Positions 44,933 to 53,838 of a stretch of 64,000 nt of DNA are shown piece after piece; within the stretch, counting starts at the first letter, position 1, and every line of letters starts with the position of its first letter. This DNA is from Chthonomonadia bacterium (GTDB lineage Bacteria > Armatimonadota > HRBIN16), in contig JABUFA010000010.1 of the NCBI GenBank assembly GCA_013314755.1, positions 42,270 through 106,269 on the forward strand, given 5' to 3'. The notes below the pieces were generated by a model that was given only the letters and a program-made list of their open reading frames with translations, did not search any database and was not told where the DNA came from. The translations under genes were made by a program, and so were the position numbers.

Positions 44933-47900
44933 ATGACGGAGCGAACCTGCACCTATGTGGTGCCCGGATTCCACTCGGATGTGGTGTGGCTGGAAGACCA
45001 GCGTGACTACGCGGTGAGCCTGCTGGGCGATATGCACCAGAACCTGCAGATCCTGCGTGTGGACCCGCATTACGGCGTGTTTCTGCACGAGCTGACCTAC
45101 CTGAAGCCCTATCTGGACACGCACCCGGAGGCACTGCCGGAAGTACGCCGCTGGATTGCGGAAGGACGCATCGGCACGGGCGGCTCGCACAGCCAGCCGA
45201 CCGAAACGGTCATCGGCGGTGAGGGCATCGTGCGCAACATCCTGTACGGTCGCTGGTATCACGAGGGCGTGCTGGGCGATCAGCCGTGGATATATATGCC
45301 CTGGGACGTGTTCGGGCACAGCGCACAGCTGGGGCAAATCCTGCGCAAATCACGTTTTCGGGGATGCATCTGGAGCAAGGATATTCGGGGCGCGCTGGCG
45401 GTGTTCTGGCATCTTGCGCTGGACGGCGAGCCGCTTCTGTTCAAGCGCATGGGCTACTGGTTCCCCAGCAGTGATCCCGAAACCTTCCTGCGGGCGATTG
45501 ACGACTTCTTCCAGGAGATGCGCTCGTTAGGATTCACCGCCGACTGCCGGCTGGACTGTGTGGATTTCAAGCCGCCCACCGCATGGATAGCCGGGCGCTG
45601 CAAGGAGCTGGCGGAGCGCGAGCACGCGGTCATCATCAGCGGGATCGGACATGAGCAGTGGTTCGAACACGCCTTACGCCAGCATGAGGAGCGCACGGTC
45701 TCCATCCCCGTCACGTCGCGCGATTACGAGTGGCATCATCAGGGAACGGGGCTGTCGCGCATCGAGCTCAAAATCGCCAACCGACTGGCAGAGCAGAGCC
45801 TGCATCAGGCAGAGTTCTTCGCCACGGTGGCACACCTGCTGGGCGCGGAATACCCAGACAAGGCAATAGATAAGGCGTGGCGGCAGGTGCTGTTCAATCA
45901 GCATCATGATGGCATCGCCGGACCATCCTGTGACCGGTCGTATCTGGATATGATGGCGGGCTTCCGCAACGCGCTGGAGCTGGCTCATGACGTGCGCACC
46001 CGCAGTCTGCGCTACATCTGCGACCAGACCGACACCGCTTACACCGCCCCGCCGCCCACCGTCATCGCCCTGCAGGTGCACAACGCGCTCAACTGGAGCC
46101 GAACCGACGCCGTTCGCGTGAAGCTGCGCTTCCCCAAGCCCGTCAACGGCTTTCGCATCGAGGACGCGGAGGGGAATGTTGTGCCCTGCCAACTGGAATC
46201 GCCCACCCTGCCGCGCCTGCCTCTGAGCGAAGCGGAGGTCACCCTGCTGGCAAGGAACATTCCGCCGATGGGCTTCCGCACCTATCGCGTGGTAGAGACC
46301 GATACCCTGCCGCCAACTCCTAAACTCATACCGGGATATACCATTGAGAACGAGTTCTTCCGCGTGACCGCCGACCCGCAGCTGGGCGGTGGACTGAGCA
46401 GTATCTATGACAAAGTGGCCGGGCGTGAGGTGCTGAACCTGCAGGCGGGACCCGGCAACGAGATTGTCGCCCTGCTGGAAAAGGCAGATCGTCCCGAACC
46501 TGCGTGGGAATGTTACACGCTGGGACCGAAGTGGTTCTCGCGCGACTACGCGGCGAACGTGCAGGCATGGCAGGGACCGGTACAGTCCCGCCTGGTGATA
46601 CGGGGCGAGATGCGTTCCTGCGAGCGCGAGCAGACGGTGATGCTGACGACGGGCATACGTCGCATTGACTTCGCTACCCAGCTGCAGCGCTACCGCGGCG
46701 AAAACGAGCTGTTTGTGGTCACCTTCCCGGTGAATGTGACGAACGCCGAACCCGTCTTTGAGGAGCGTTACGGAGCCATCACCAAGCGCAAGAGCAAAGG
46801 CAAGATGGATTTCCGCTTCCACCAGTGGCGCAACTTCTCGGAGTGCGGCGCACGCCACGCCTGCCAGTGGGTGGACCTTTCGGGCGCGGCATGGATACGC
46901 TTTGCCGATGGACAGCGACGCCCCTTCGGGATGTGCCATCTGGTGACCTCACACCATCCTGCCAGCCTGCAAGCGGCTTATGCCCTGCAACGTGCGCTCA
47001 TCCGCAAAGGCGTGCCCTGCACTCCTGTGTACGACGACTTTGACGCCCCGCGCCGGCTGGGATTGCCGATTGAAGATACCATCCTGCCCCTGCCCGACAA
47101 TCCCAACGAAGACCTGTCGCTGGGCATGTCCTTCCGCGTGGTGTTCAGCCTGAACGGGGATAACGCCTACCTATCCGACCTGCTTGCCCGCCTGCCGGAG
47201 GCGCAGGCTGAGCGGTTACGGGCGATCCTGCAGGAGGGACAGGGCATTGCGCTGGTGGAAGACCCCGATATGCCCGATGGCTGGCAGCCTCTGCCGGTGC
47301 TGGTGCTCTCGGCGCGGGATGAGGCGTCCCTGCAGGAGATGGTTGGGCAGATTGTGGCTCAGCTGGAGCAGACCGCTACCGTTTCCCTGCCCGCCAGCGC
47401 GAATCTGGTAGCGCATCCTTTGCCCACCGATGACTACGGCGTGACGCTGGTGAACACGGGCAACGTGCTGAACTCGGTGGAAAACGACAATACGATGGTG
47501 CTTTTCCTGATGCACACCGCCGCCTGGGGCGGCACGCCCTGGGGCAAACCCGACCGATTGCCCTTCGTGTTCATCCCCGAACACAAAACGCATCTGTTCC
47601 GTTACAGCCTGTATCCCCATGCTGGCGACTGGCGCCAGGCGCAGGTTGCACGGGTCGGCTGGGAGGTGAACAACCCCCTGCAGACGGTGCAGGGGATGCT
47701 TCACGCCGGACCGCTTCCGCTGGACTACTCGTTCCTGCAAGCAGAGGCGAAAGAGGCGATACTGACCGCCTTCAAGCCGGCGGATAACCCGACGGGACGC
47801 TTCGAATCTCATCCAGTGAACGCCGAGAGCGCAGGGGTGGTGGTGCGCCTGTATGACCCGACGGGGTTTGGGGATACGGTACGCCTGCGCTGGCATACGG

Positions 47901-48745
47901 GCATCACCGCGGCGCATCGCGCGAACCTGCTGGAGGAACCGATGGAGGAGCTGTCCTTGCAGGATGACTCGGTACAAGCCTCGCTGGACAGTTTCGCCAT
48001 AGAGACCTTCCTGTTGAAGCCGAAGCCCTTTACCCCGAAGGGCGGTCAGCGTGTGCTGGGAGCGACGGCGGAGCCTGTTCAACCGGTGTATGTGCGCTAC
48101 TGGCAGCACAACCTGGGCGCCGACCCCATCGGCTATCTGCCGGTAGCGGTGAGCCTGCGCGGCGAGGTGAAAACGGGTATCCACATCCGCCAGGGCGGCG
48201 TTACCATCAACACCCTGGAGGTAGGCGTGGTCAACAACCTGCGCGACCGCAACGCCACCGGCACGATTCGCCTGCTGGTTCCCGACGGCTGGCACACCGT
48301 ACCTGCGGAGATTCCTTTCGACCTGCCCGCCGGCGCATCGCAGGTATGGAAGGTGCTACTGTGCTTCGACACCCCCCGGCGCACGGGGGTAGTGCGTGCA
48401 CAGATGGAGTGGGATGGACAGACGTTTGAGGATATTCTGGAGGTTGGGCGCGAGTACTTCCCCGAGTGGGAGGTACGTGTGGAGCGTAACGCCTTAGTGG
48501 TGCGCCTGCGCAACGGCACGGATGACCTGATAAGCGGTGCAGTGCAGGTGATTACCCCACTGGAGACATGGGGCGACGCGGTTGGCATGTATCGCCTGAT
48601 CGCTGGAGGCAACCACACCCAGGGCTTCAGCCTTCCCCCTGACGGGCGCACAGAGATACGCTTTGAGGGCGAACGCCCACCCGGCAGAGGCTTCATCATC
48701 GTCAAGGTGATGGCACACGGCAGGGTGGAGTACCGGATGGTGTAG
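44933..48745 (+). CDS. GH38-family alpha-mannosidase-like enzyme
   Basis: 1270-residue protein without a signal peptide. I choose ATG 44933 (MTERTCTYVVPGFH), six bases from AAGGGG; the longer ORF lacks a site. The GH38 zinc and catalytic features are present: HSD near residue 13 (usual HND), the nucleophile aspartate in MPWDVFGHSAQL near 122-133, and NQHHDGIAGPS near 322. The long C-terminal part is the all-beta region usual in this family, here about 200 residues longer than in short bacterial members. The N-terminus is unusual (HSDVVWL in place of HNDVGW), so substrate preference may be shifted. Confidence 0.85.
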   Translation: MTERTCTYVVPGFHSDVVWLEDQRDYAVSLLGDMHQNLQILRVDPHYGVFLHELTYLKPYLDTHPEALPEVRRWIAEGRIGTGGSHSQPTETVIGGEGIVRNILYGRWYHEGVLGDQPWIYMPWDVFGHSAQLGQILRKSRFRGCIWSKDIRGALAVFWHLALDGEPLLFKRMGYWFPSSDPETFLRAIDDFFQEMRSLGFTADCRLDCVDFKPPTAWIAGRCKELAEREHAVIISGIGHEQWFEHALRQHEERTVSIPVTSRDYEWHHQGTGLSRIELKIANRLAEQSLHQAEFFATVAHLLGAEYPDKAIDKAWRQVLFNQHHDGIAGPSCDRSYLDMMAGFRNALELAHDVRTRSLRYICDQTDTAYTAPPPTVIALQVHNALNWSRTDAVRVKLRFPKPVNGFRIEDAEGNVVPCQLESPTLPRLPLSEAEVTLLARNIPPMGFRTYRVVETDTLPPTPKLIPGYTIENEFFRVTADPQLGGGLSSIYDKVAGREVLNLQAGPGNEIVALLEKADRPEPAWECYTLGPKWFSRDYAANVQAWQGPVQSRLVIRGEMRSCEREQTVMLTTGIRRIDFATQLQRYRGENELFVVTFPVNVTNAEPVFEERYGAITKRKSKGKMDFRFHQWRNFSECGARHACQWVDLSGAAWIRFADGQRRPFGMCHLVTSHHPASLQAAYALQRALIRKGVPCTPVYDDFDAPRRLGLPIEDTILPLPDNPNEDLSLGMSFRVVFSLNGDNAYLSDLLARLPEAQAERLRAILQEGQGIALVEDPDMPDGWQPLPVLVLSARDEASLQEMVGQIVAQLEQTATVSLPASANLVAHPLPTDDYGVTLVNTGNVLNSVENDNTMVLFLMHTAAWGGTPWGKPDRLPFVFIPEHKTHLFRYSLYPHAGDWRQAQVARVGWEVNNPLQTVQGMLHAGPLPLDYSFLQAEAKEAILTAFKPADNPTGRFESHPVNAESAGVVVRLYDPTGFGDTVRLRWHTGITAAHRANLLEEPMEELSLQDDSVQASLDSFAIETFLLKPKPFTPKGGQRVLGATAEPVQPVYVRYWQHNLGADPIGYLPVAVSLRGEVKTGIHIRQGGVTINTLEVGVVNNLRDRNATGTIRLLVPDGWHTVPAEIPFDLPAGASQVWKVLLCFDTPRRTGVVRAQMEWDGQTFEDILEVGREYFPEWEVRVERNALVVRLRNGTDDLISGAVQVITPLETWGDAVGMYRLIAGGNHTQGFSLPPDGRTEIRFEGERPPGRGFIIVKVMAHGRVEYRMV

Positions 48746-48817
48746 GGGATGATGACACGTTTCTTTTCGTGTATACTTAGATGAGGAAGGACGATTCACT
48801 GCTAAAGGGAGGGACAC

Positions 48818-49951
48818 ATGCTTCAACCGTCTCTGTTCGAGCAAGAAACTACTTTGGAGAACCCTGACTTTTTGACGAAACAGATAATTACTCAGATAGG
48901 CAACAAAAGATCTTTGCTTCCGTACATTGCTGAAGCGGTAAGTATTGTTAAGCGTCGTCTTGGTAAATCGAAAATTGTATCACTGGATGGTTTTGCAGGA
49001 TCAGGTATCGTTTCACGAATGTTGAAGTCTCAGTCCAGTTTTCTCATCGCTAATGACATTGAAGATTACTCTACAACTACATGCCGATGTTATTTAACCA
49101 ACCGTAGCGAGGTTGATATCGACACCCTGCAGGACATTGTGAATGAAATGAATCAAAGGGTATTGAGGGATGATTTTTCTCCAGGGTTCATCGAAGAATT
49201 ATACGCGCCTCGTGACGAGAACAATATCACTGCAAGTGACAGGGTCTTCTACACCCGGGAAAATGCGCGGCGTATAGACAATTATCGTCGTATGATAGAC
49301 GAGTACCCCGAAGAGTACCGCGACCTGTTGCTCGGGCCGCTACTGCATGAGGCATCTGTACATGCTAATACAGCAGGAGTGTTCAAAGGGTTTTACAAAG
49401 ATAGACAAACAGGTATCGGATGCTTTGGGGGTACAAACCGAGATGCCTTATCGCGCATTCTCGCTCCTATCACTATGGAGGTGCCTGTTCTTAGCAGGTT
49501 TGAGTGCATTGTTCGCGTGACTCAAAATGACGCCAACAAGCTGATAAAATCTATTGACGAGGTAGACTTGGCATATTACGACCCACCGTATAACCAGCAT
49601 CCATACGGTTCTAATTATTTCATGTTGAACCTGATTGTGCGCTACCAGCGTCCCACCAAGCTCAGCAAAGTATCCGGTATCCCCGAGGATTGGAAGAGGT
49701 CGGGATACAATGTGCGATCAAAATGTTACCATCTACTACGCGATCTACTTCTGCACACTCCAGCAAAGTTCATCCTCTTGTCTTATAACAACGAGGGGTT
49801 TATCTCTGTGGAACAAATTCATTCGCTTCTGAGCCATATCGGCTCCTTCCAGAGTATTGAGATACCTTACACTGTATTCAGAGGATGTCGAAACATCCAC
49901 AAGCGACATGTAAGGGTCACTGAGTATCTGTTTCTGATTGAGAGGAGGTAG
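48818..49951 (+). CDS. DNA adenine-N6 methyltransferase of a type II R-M system
   Basis: 377-residue D12-class methyltransferase that protects host DNA. Motif X QIGNKRSLLPYI is near residue 26-38, motif I LDGFAGSGIVS near 56-66, and the catalytic motif IV DPPYN near 253-257, the order seen in the alpha group of N6-adenine enzymes. The gene and its partner are visibly AT-richer than the neighbours and lack the Arg/Ala-rich codon bias around them. The start ATG 48818 follows AAGGGAGG. It ends 6 bases before the nuclease gene. Confidence 0.88.
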   Translation: MLQPSLFEQETTLENPDFLTKQIITQIGNKRSLLPYIAEAVSIVKRRLGKSKIVSLDGFAGSGIVSRMLKSQSSFLIANDIEDYSTTTCRCYLTNRSEVDIDTLQDIVNEMNQRVLRDDFSPGFIEELYAPRDENNITASDRVFYTRENARRIDNYRRMIDEYPEEYRDLLLGPLLHEASVHANTAGVFKGFYKDRQTGIGCFGGTNRDALSRILAPITMEVPVLSRFECIVRVTQNDANKLIKSIDEVDLAYYDPPYNQHPYGSNYFMLNLIVRYQRPTKLSKVSGIPEDWKRSGYNVRSKCYHLLRDLLLHTPAKFILLSYNNEGFISVEQIHSLLSHIGSFQSIEIPYTVFRGCRNIHKRHVRVTEYLFLIERR

Positions 49952-49957
49952 ACAGGG

Positions 49958-50692
49958 TTGGCAAAAAAAGAGCAGCTGAGGCGAGTGCGAACAGGCACCG
50001 TCATAAATCTGTCTGCTAAAAAGCAGGAGACCACACTGGGCAGAGCTCTAAGAAGAACCGAGGCGATAATCAGGGGAAAGTTTCCTAGTGTGCAACTGAT
50101 ACACGAGTCTCAATGGTTTCTAAAAGATATCATAGTTAAGCTTCGTACTCTGTATCCAGATATCGATTTTTGTTACTACTTTGAGACATCCAACATGAAA
50201 CCAGATGGAGGAATACTCTCTATTCTGGACAAAGAAGAGAACAAGTACCCTATTCTAATTGCAGAGGTGAAAAATCAAGGCACGAACGTCCTGCGCATTC
50301 AGGAAGGGTTGGAACCACAGGCAAGAGGCAACGCCATAGAAAGACTTGGTAAGAATGTAATCGGCTTTCGTACCGCTTTGATCAACGAAGGCATCTTTCC
50401 CTTCGTTTGTTTTGGTGAAGGATGTGACTTTGCAGAAGATAGCAGTATCCTTGACAGGGTAGTAACGATAGCTATGTTTGGCAAGCTGAATAAAACCTAT
50501 TTGGTGAATGAAGGTCCAGTGGGAGAGTTTAAGCGCGGGAGCTTCTATTTCAGGGAACAGCCCTGGAGCGAGGATGAGATGGTATCGGTTATGTCAGACA
50601 TTGCCACCCGCAGCATATACTACTACTTTTCCAGATATGGAGAGCAGAGGTTCAATGTAAACGAGACGCCAGATACTGAGATGCCGCCATAA
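49958..50692 (+). CDS. EcoRI-like type II restriction endonuclease
   Basis: 244-residue nuclease. The block KPDGGILSI, then PILIAEVKNQG, then ARGNAIERLGKN matches EcoRI, which I recall as IKPDGGIVEV, VVLVAEAKHQG and AAGNAIERSHKN. The catalytic PD...E-x-K (here D in KPDGG, E-V-K) and the arginine of NAIER, which in EcoRI contacts the inner adenines, are all kept. EcoRI is 277 residues, so this is somewhat shorter at both ends. Recognition is predicted to share the AATT centre, with GAATTC or a near relative most likely, but the outer bases cannot be told. The start is TTG 49958. Confidence 0.9.
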   Translation: MAKKEQLRRVRTGTVINLSAKKQETTLGRALRRTEAIIRGKFPSVQLIHESQWFLKDIIVKLRTLYPDIDFCYYFETSNMKPDGGILSILDKEENKYPILIAEVKNQGTNVLRIQEGLEPQARGNAIERLGKNVIGFRTALINEGIFPFVCFGEGCDFAEDSSILDRVVTIAMFGKLNKTYLVNEGPVGEFKRGSFYFREQPWSEDEMVSVMSDIATRSIYYYFSRYGEQRFNVNETPDTEMPP

Positions 50693-50764
50693 AAACCTAC
50701 AACCTTTCCAACTTGACATTCTTGCAGGGAAGAGGACGGGCGTTAGGTGGTTTTCAGACAGGTC

Positions 50765-51005
50765 TACCTGACCTCCCCGCAGGTGGAAAGAGATGTCCCC
50801 CTGCTTGCGGGGGGCGACAGGAAGGCTGATACCTCAAACGGCTCGGCGGGAGCCTCGCCCTCCAGAGTGGAAACCCCTCTCCCAACCTCTCCCCGACGCG
50901 CGATAGCCCCACCTGACCTCCCCGCAGGCGGGGAGGAATCTGGTGCCCCTTCCCTCGCAGGGAAGGGGCTGGGGGTTAGGTTCACAACGACTCGGCGGGA
51001 CCGAG
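50765..51005. repeat. Palindromic repeat mosaic, copy 4
   Basis: Lies just after the R-M cassette, between convergent genes. Modules: truncated C (50765-50786), F (GTCCCCCTGCTTGCGGGGGG, from 50795), a linker GGCTGATACCTCAAACGGCT, A (50840-50864), a decayed inverted B (50871-50904), inverted C (50907-50940) and inverted G (50946-50982). The F-linker-A order is shared with copy 6. The whole mosaic is largely in the opposite orientation to copies 1-3. Confidence 0.85.
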
Positions 51006-51024
51006 ACTCACTGAAAAGCCATAC

Positions 51025-52170
51025 CTACCCAATCGCCTGCAGTTCCTTCTCTAACGTCTCGCGGTAGGTGGGGTCGTCTTCGTCGATCTTTTCCAGCACC
51101 GACTTCAGCAGGTTGATGTAGCCGATGTCGGTGGGGTTCATGCCGTACAGCAGAGCCAGGTAGCAGCTCACCCAGTCGCCGAAGTAGATGGCATACAGCA
51201 TCCGCGCCAGCAGGCTCTGCCCTTCGGCAAAGAACTCGTGCACGTCGGCGGCGCGGGCGAACAACCGTTTGGTGGTCTCCACACGCGCCACGATTTTCGG
51301 TCGCTCTGCATGGTCGCGCAGAAGCACCACCGCCAGGTTCGGCACCTGCTGTTTGGCAAGCACCCAGCCCAGGATTTCGTTGTGGTTCATTTCGGGGTAG
51401 CCGTTGGAATAGGCGTGAATCTTGGTGTTCTCGTTCAGCTGCGTCTTCCAGCGGAAAGCCACCACCGTAGAGTACGCCTGCGAGCCGTAGATGATGGGCA
51501 GCTTGCCGTATAGCTTGGCAGCCATCTGCTTCGCCGGGTTCTTTTCAAAGGGCACATCTGCCTTCCATGCTTCACGTGCCTGTTCCAGCAGGTTGATGGC
51601 GTTCAGCAGGTCGCCCGTGGGGTCGCGCCGAATCACGCCCGCTTTGTGCACCGCCAACAGCATGGGGATGAACATATATCCCATCGCACTGCGCGGGGGC
51701 TGTCCCTTGGGGATGAACGCTACCGGCGTGCCGTAGTGGGCGGCGCGCTGTGCCAGTTCCCCGCCGCTGGTCACGCAGGCAAGCAGTGCGCCCCGGTCCT
51801 GGGCGTCCTCAAACGCGCTCAGCGTCTCCTCCGTGTTGCCCGAGTAGCTGGCGGCAATCACCAGCGTGTGGTCGTTAACGAAGGCGGGCATCTGGTAGTC
51901 GCGATTGACCACCAGAGGCATCTCCCCGTTATCTTCCACCAGCACGCGCAGGAGGTCGCCTCCAACGGCAGAGCCTCCCAGTCCCGTCACCACGACGTTC
52001 TGGATGGGAACGCGCGGGGTGGGGGGATTGAACTGTCGGGCAATATCCAGCGCCTTTCGGCACTGCTGAGGAAACTCGTCCACAAGAGGTATCATATTCT
52101 GAGCATCCAGCGCGGAACGGCGAGCCGCATCATCCAGCACGCTGGGGTCAATAGCCATCCGTTCGGACAT
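51025..52170 (-). CDS. Bifunctional phosphoglucose/phosphomannose isomerase
   Basis: 381-residue cytoplasmic enzyme of the PGI/PMI family, linking fructose-6-phosphate with both glucose-6- and mannose-6-phosphate. The SIS domain carries VVTGLGGSAVGGDLLR near residues 58-73 and AASYSGNTEETLSAFED near 105; the family-specific region NHNEILGW is present. The start at 52170 has a GAGGAGG site. It could feed the mannose and nucleotide-sugar routes implied by the GH38 and polysaccharide genes. Confidence 0.9.
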   Translation of the reverse strand: MSERMAIDPSVLDDAARRSALDAQNMIPLVDEFPQQCRKALDIARQFNPPTPRVPIQNVVVTGLGGSAVGGDLLRVLVEDNGEMPLVVNRDYQMPAFVNDHTLVIAASYSGNTEETLSAFEDAQDRGALLACVTSGGELAQRAAHYGTPVAFIPKGQPPRSAMGYMFIPMLLAVHKAGVIRRDPTGDLLNAINLLEQAREAWKADVPFEKNPAKQMAAKLYGKLPIIYGSQAYSTVVAFRWKTQLNENTKIHAYSNGYPEMNHNEILGWVLAKQQVPNLAVVLLRDHAERPKIVARVETTKRLFARAADVHEFFAEGQSLLARMLYAIYFGDWVSCYLALLYGMNPTDIGYINLLKSVLEKIDEDDPTYRETLEKELQAIG

Positions 52171-52213
52171 GTGTCGGTTCCTCCTCGTCAAAAGGTTGGC
52201 AGACAGAACAAGA

Positions 52214-52235
52214 GGTCGGGCAAGCCTACCCGACC
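52214..52235 (-). terminator. Terminator-like hairpin after rpsR
   Basis: On the minus strand GGTCGGG and CCCGACC pair with an 8-base loop, followed by TCTTGTTCT. It lies 37 bases past the rpsR stop and before the PGI/PMI gene. Moderate call because the tail is weak. Confidence 0.5.
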
Positions 52236-52271
52236 CCCTCCGTATCTATGCGAAAAGGCATCGCAGTACAT

Positions 52272-52502
52272 TCACTCTGCGACAAAGGGAAGCAGAGCCA
52301 GGTGGCGTGCCCGCTTAATCGCCCGTGCCAGCTGGCGCTGGTGTTTGGCGCAGTTACCGCTGGTGCGCCGGGCGATGATTTTGCCTCGCTCGGTGATGTA
52401 GCGGCGCAGGCGGGGCACGTTCTTGTAGTCGATATAGGCGATTTTATCCACGCAGAAGCCGCACACTTTGCGGCGTCGGCGATAGCGCGGTTTACTGGTC
52501 AT
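52272..52502 (-). CDS. rpsR: Small ribosomal subunit protein bS18
   Basis: 76-residue protein that binds 16S rRNA together with S6. The Arg-rich start [12 protein letters not shown], the [21 protein letters not shown] core and [20 protein letters not shown] are fully typical. It is the last gene of rpsF-ssb-rpsR, 12 bases after ssb, with a GGAGGAAATT site. Confidence 0.97.
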   Translation of the reverse strand: MTSKPRYRRRRKVCGFCVDKIAYIDYKNVPRLRRYITERGKIIARRTSGNCAKHQRQLARAIKRARHLALLPFVAE

Positions 52503-52514
52503 AATTTCCTCCGT

Positions 52515-53030
52515 TTATTCCTCATCGGTGTCCGCAAAGGGGTCGTATTCGAAATCTTCCTCTTCCGGCAGGTCTTCGTCGGTCAGGAAGGGGTCCTGTA
52601 CCATCTCTGCTGGAGCCGCAGATGCAGGTGGTACGGTACTTCGGGCGGACGGCGTCGCCGTTGTGGTCGTCGCCACAGGCGGTTCCTCTTCAATGGGCTC
52701 CACAGGCTCCTTCGGGCGGTCAAGCCCCGCCAGTCGGTCCACCACCACCTCGTAGGCGCGGCGACGCTCGCCCTGAGGCGAAACCCAGTCGCGCACCTGC
52801 AGGCGCCCCTCCGCCATAATCAACCGTCCTTTTTTCAGGTAGTTGATGGCGAACTCTGCCTGCTGACGCCATGCTACGAGGTCAATGAAGTCGGTTTGCG
52901 ATTCTCCCGTTTCCCGACTGCGCCCACGGTCGACGGCGATTCGCATTCGCGCCAGAGTTATCCCATCTGGCGTGTTGCGGTACTCGGGGTCCCGCACCAG
53001 CCGTCCAATAAGGATAACGCGGTTGTACAT
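52515..53030 (-). CDS. ssb: Single-stranded DNA-binding protein
   Basis: 171-residue OB-fold protein for replication and repair. MYNRVILIGRLVRDPEYR, the DFIDLVAWRQQAEFAINYLKKG core and AEGRLQVRDW are standard. The acidic C-terminal tail (EEEDFEYDPFADTDEE) resembles the partner-binding tip but ends without the usual DDDIPF-type hydrophobic end, so interactions may differ. It sits between rpsF and rpsR, the common bacterial order. Confidence 0.96.
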   Translation of the reverse strand: MYNRVILIGRLVRDPEYRNTPDGITLARMRIAVDRGRSRETGESQTDFIDLVAWRQQAEFAINYLKKGRLIMAEGRLQVRDWVSPQGERRRAYEVVVDRLAGLDRPKEPVEPIEEEPPVATTTTATPSARSTVPPASAAPAEMVQDPFLTDEDLPEEEDFEYDPFADTDEE

Positions 53031-53063
53031 GTTGATTTCCCCTTCCTGAGCGAGAAGTGGTGT

Positions 53064-53555
53064 TTAGCCTTGCTCTTCCGCTGTGCCGGCGACCGCCTCC
53101 TCAGATGGAGCGGGTTGCTCTTCTACGGCTGGCTCCGGTTCGGCTTCAACGCTCTCCTCCTGGGCAGGCTCAGCCTCTGGAGCTGCCTCTTCCGGGGTCT
53201 CCTCTGCCTCTGCGGTTGGCTCTTCTTCGGCAGTTTCCTCTGCAGGAGGTACCGTCAGCACCAGATGCGGTTTATCGTGGCGAATGATGAGATGCCTTAT
53301 CACCTCATCGCTGATTCGGAACAGTCGGTCTAACTCGGCAGGCACCTGCGGGTTGGCGCGGAAGTACATCAACACATAGGTGGCTTCCTGCACCTTGTTG
53401 ATGGGGTAAGCGAGGCGCCGCCGATCCCATTTGCCGGAGTGTTCGATCACTCCGCCTTCGCTTTCTACTACCTGATTGAACCGAGCGATAATCTCTTCCA
53501 GTCGCTCGTCGTCCACGCTGGGGTGGACGAGGTACATCGCTTCATAGAACGGCAC
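53064..53555 (-). CDS. rpsF: Small ribosomal subunit protein bS6, with acidic tail
   Basis: 163-residue S6. I start it at GTG 53555 (PFYEAMYLVHPSVDDERLEE), 10 bases after a perfect GGAGGAG; the longer ORF is unsupported. The S6 fold covers the first 95 residues. The last 65 are almost only Glu, Ala, Pro, Thr and Val, a disordered negatively charged tail; E. coli S6 also has a glutamate tail, but a short one. First gene of the S6-SSB-S18 operon, with its own strong promoter. Confidence 0.95.
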   Translation of the reverse strand: MPFYEAMYLVHPSVDDERLEEIIARFNQVVESEGGVIEHSGKWDRRRLAYPINKVQEATYVLMYFRANPQVPAELDRLFRISDEVIRHLIIRHDKPHLVLTVPPAEETAEEEPTAEAEETPEEAAPEAEPAQEESVEAEPEPAVEEQPAPSEEAVAGTAEEQG

Positions 53556-53638
53556 TGCTGTCTTTCTCCTCCCTCTGGACTGATTTGGCTCCATCATCTC
53601 AGGATGGAGCAGGAAGGGTAGCTGTAAAGCCTCACGTT

Positions 53639-53667
53639 ATTATACTATGCCAGCCAGCTGTTTGCAA
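53639..53667 (-). promoter_or_regulatory. Promoter of rpsF-ssb-rpsR
   Basis: On the minus strand TTGCAA (53667-53662) and TATAAT (53644-53639) are 17 bases apart. The leader of about 75 bases before the GTG could hold the S6:S18 feedback site known in other bacteria, though I do not see its structure clearly. Confidence 0.75.
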
Positions 53668-53700
53668 GGGGTTGTCGCCTCGGGTAGCGCATCATGTCAC

Positions 53701-53838
53701 TCACTCGCTGTCACTCAGCTCCTCCGGGCGATTCAGCAGTTGCTCGATAGCTGGCTTTTGCACACGGGCATCTGGATATCGGTCAATTGCCTCAATCGCT
53801 TCTATGATGTCCCTTAGCCGCTCTTTAGGGTCTCTCAC
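53701..53838 (-). pseudogene. Truncated HEPN-domain (DUF86) partner of the MNT gene
   Basis: Begins with GTG 53838, overlapping the MNT stop (GTGA), after a GGGAGG site. The first 23 residues ([20 protein letters not shown] and onward) match the start of DUF86 HEPN proteins, which are about 110 residues and form RNase toxins countered by MNT antitoxins. The frame ends after 45 residues with no RxxxxH catalytic motif, so the gene is most likely a remnant shortened by deletion next to the rpsF promoter. Confidence 0.6.

Noticed and set aside
42892-44952. 686-residue minus-strand ORF opposite the GH29 gene
   Set aside because: Shadow frame; the plus strand carries a complete fucosidase with motifs.
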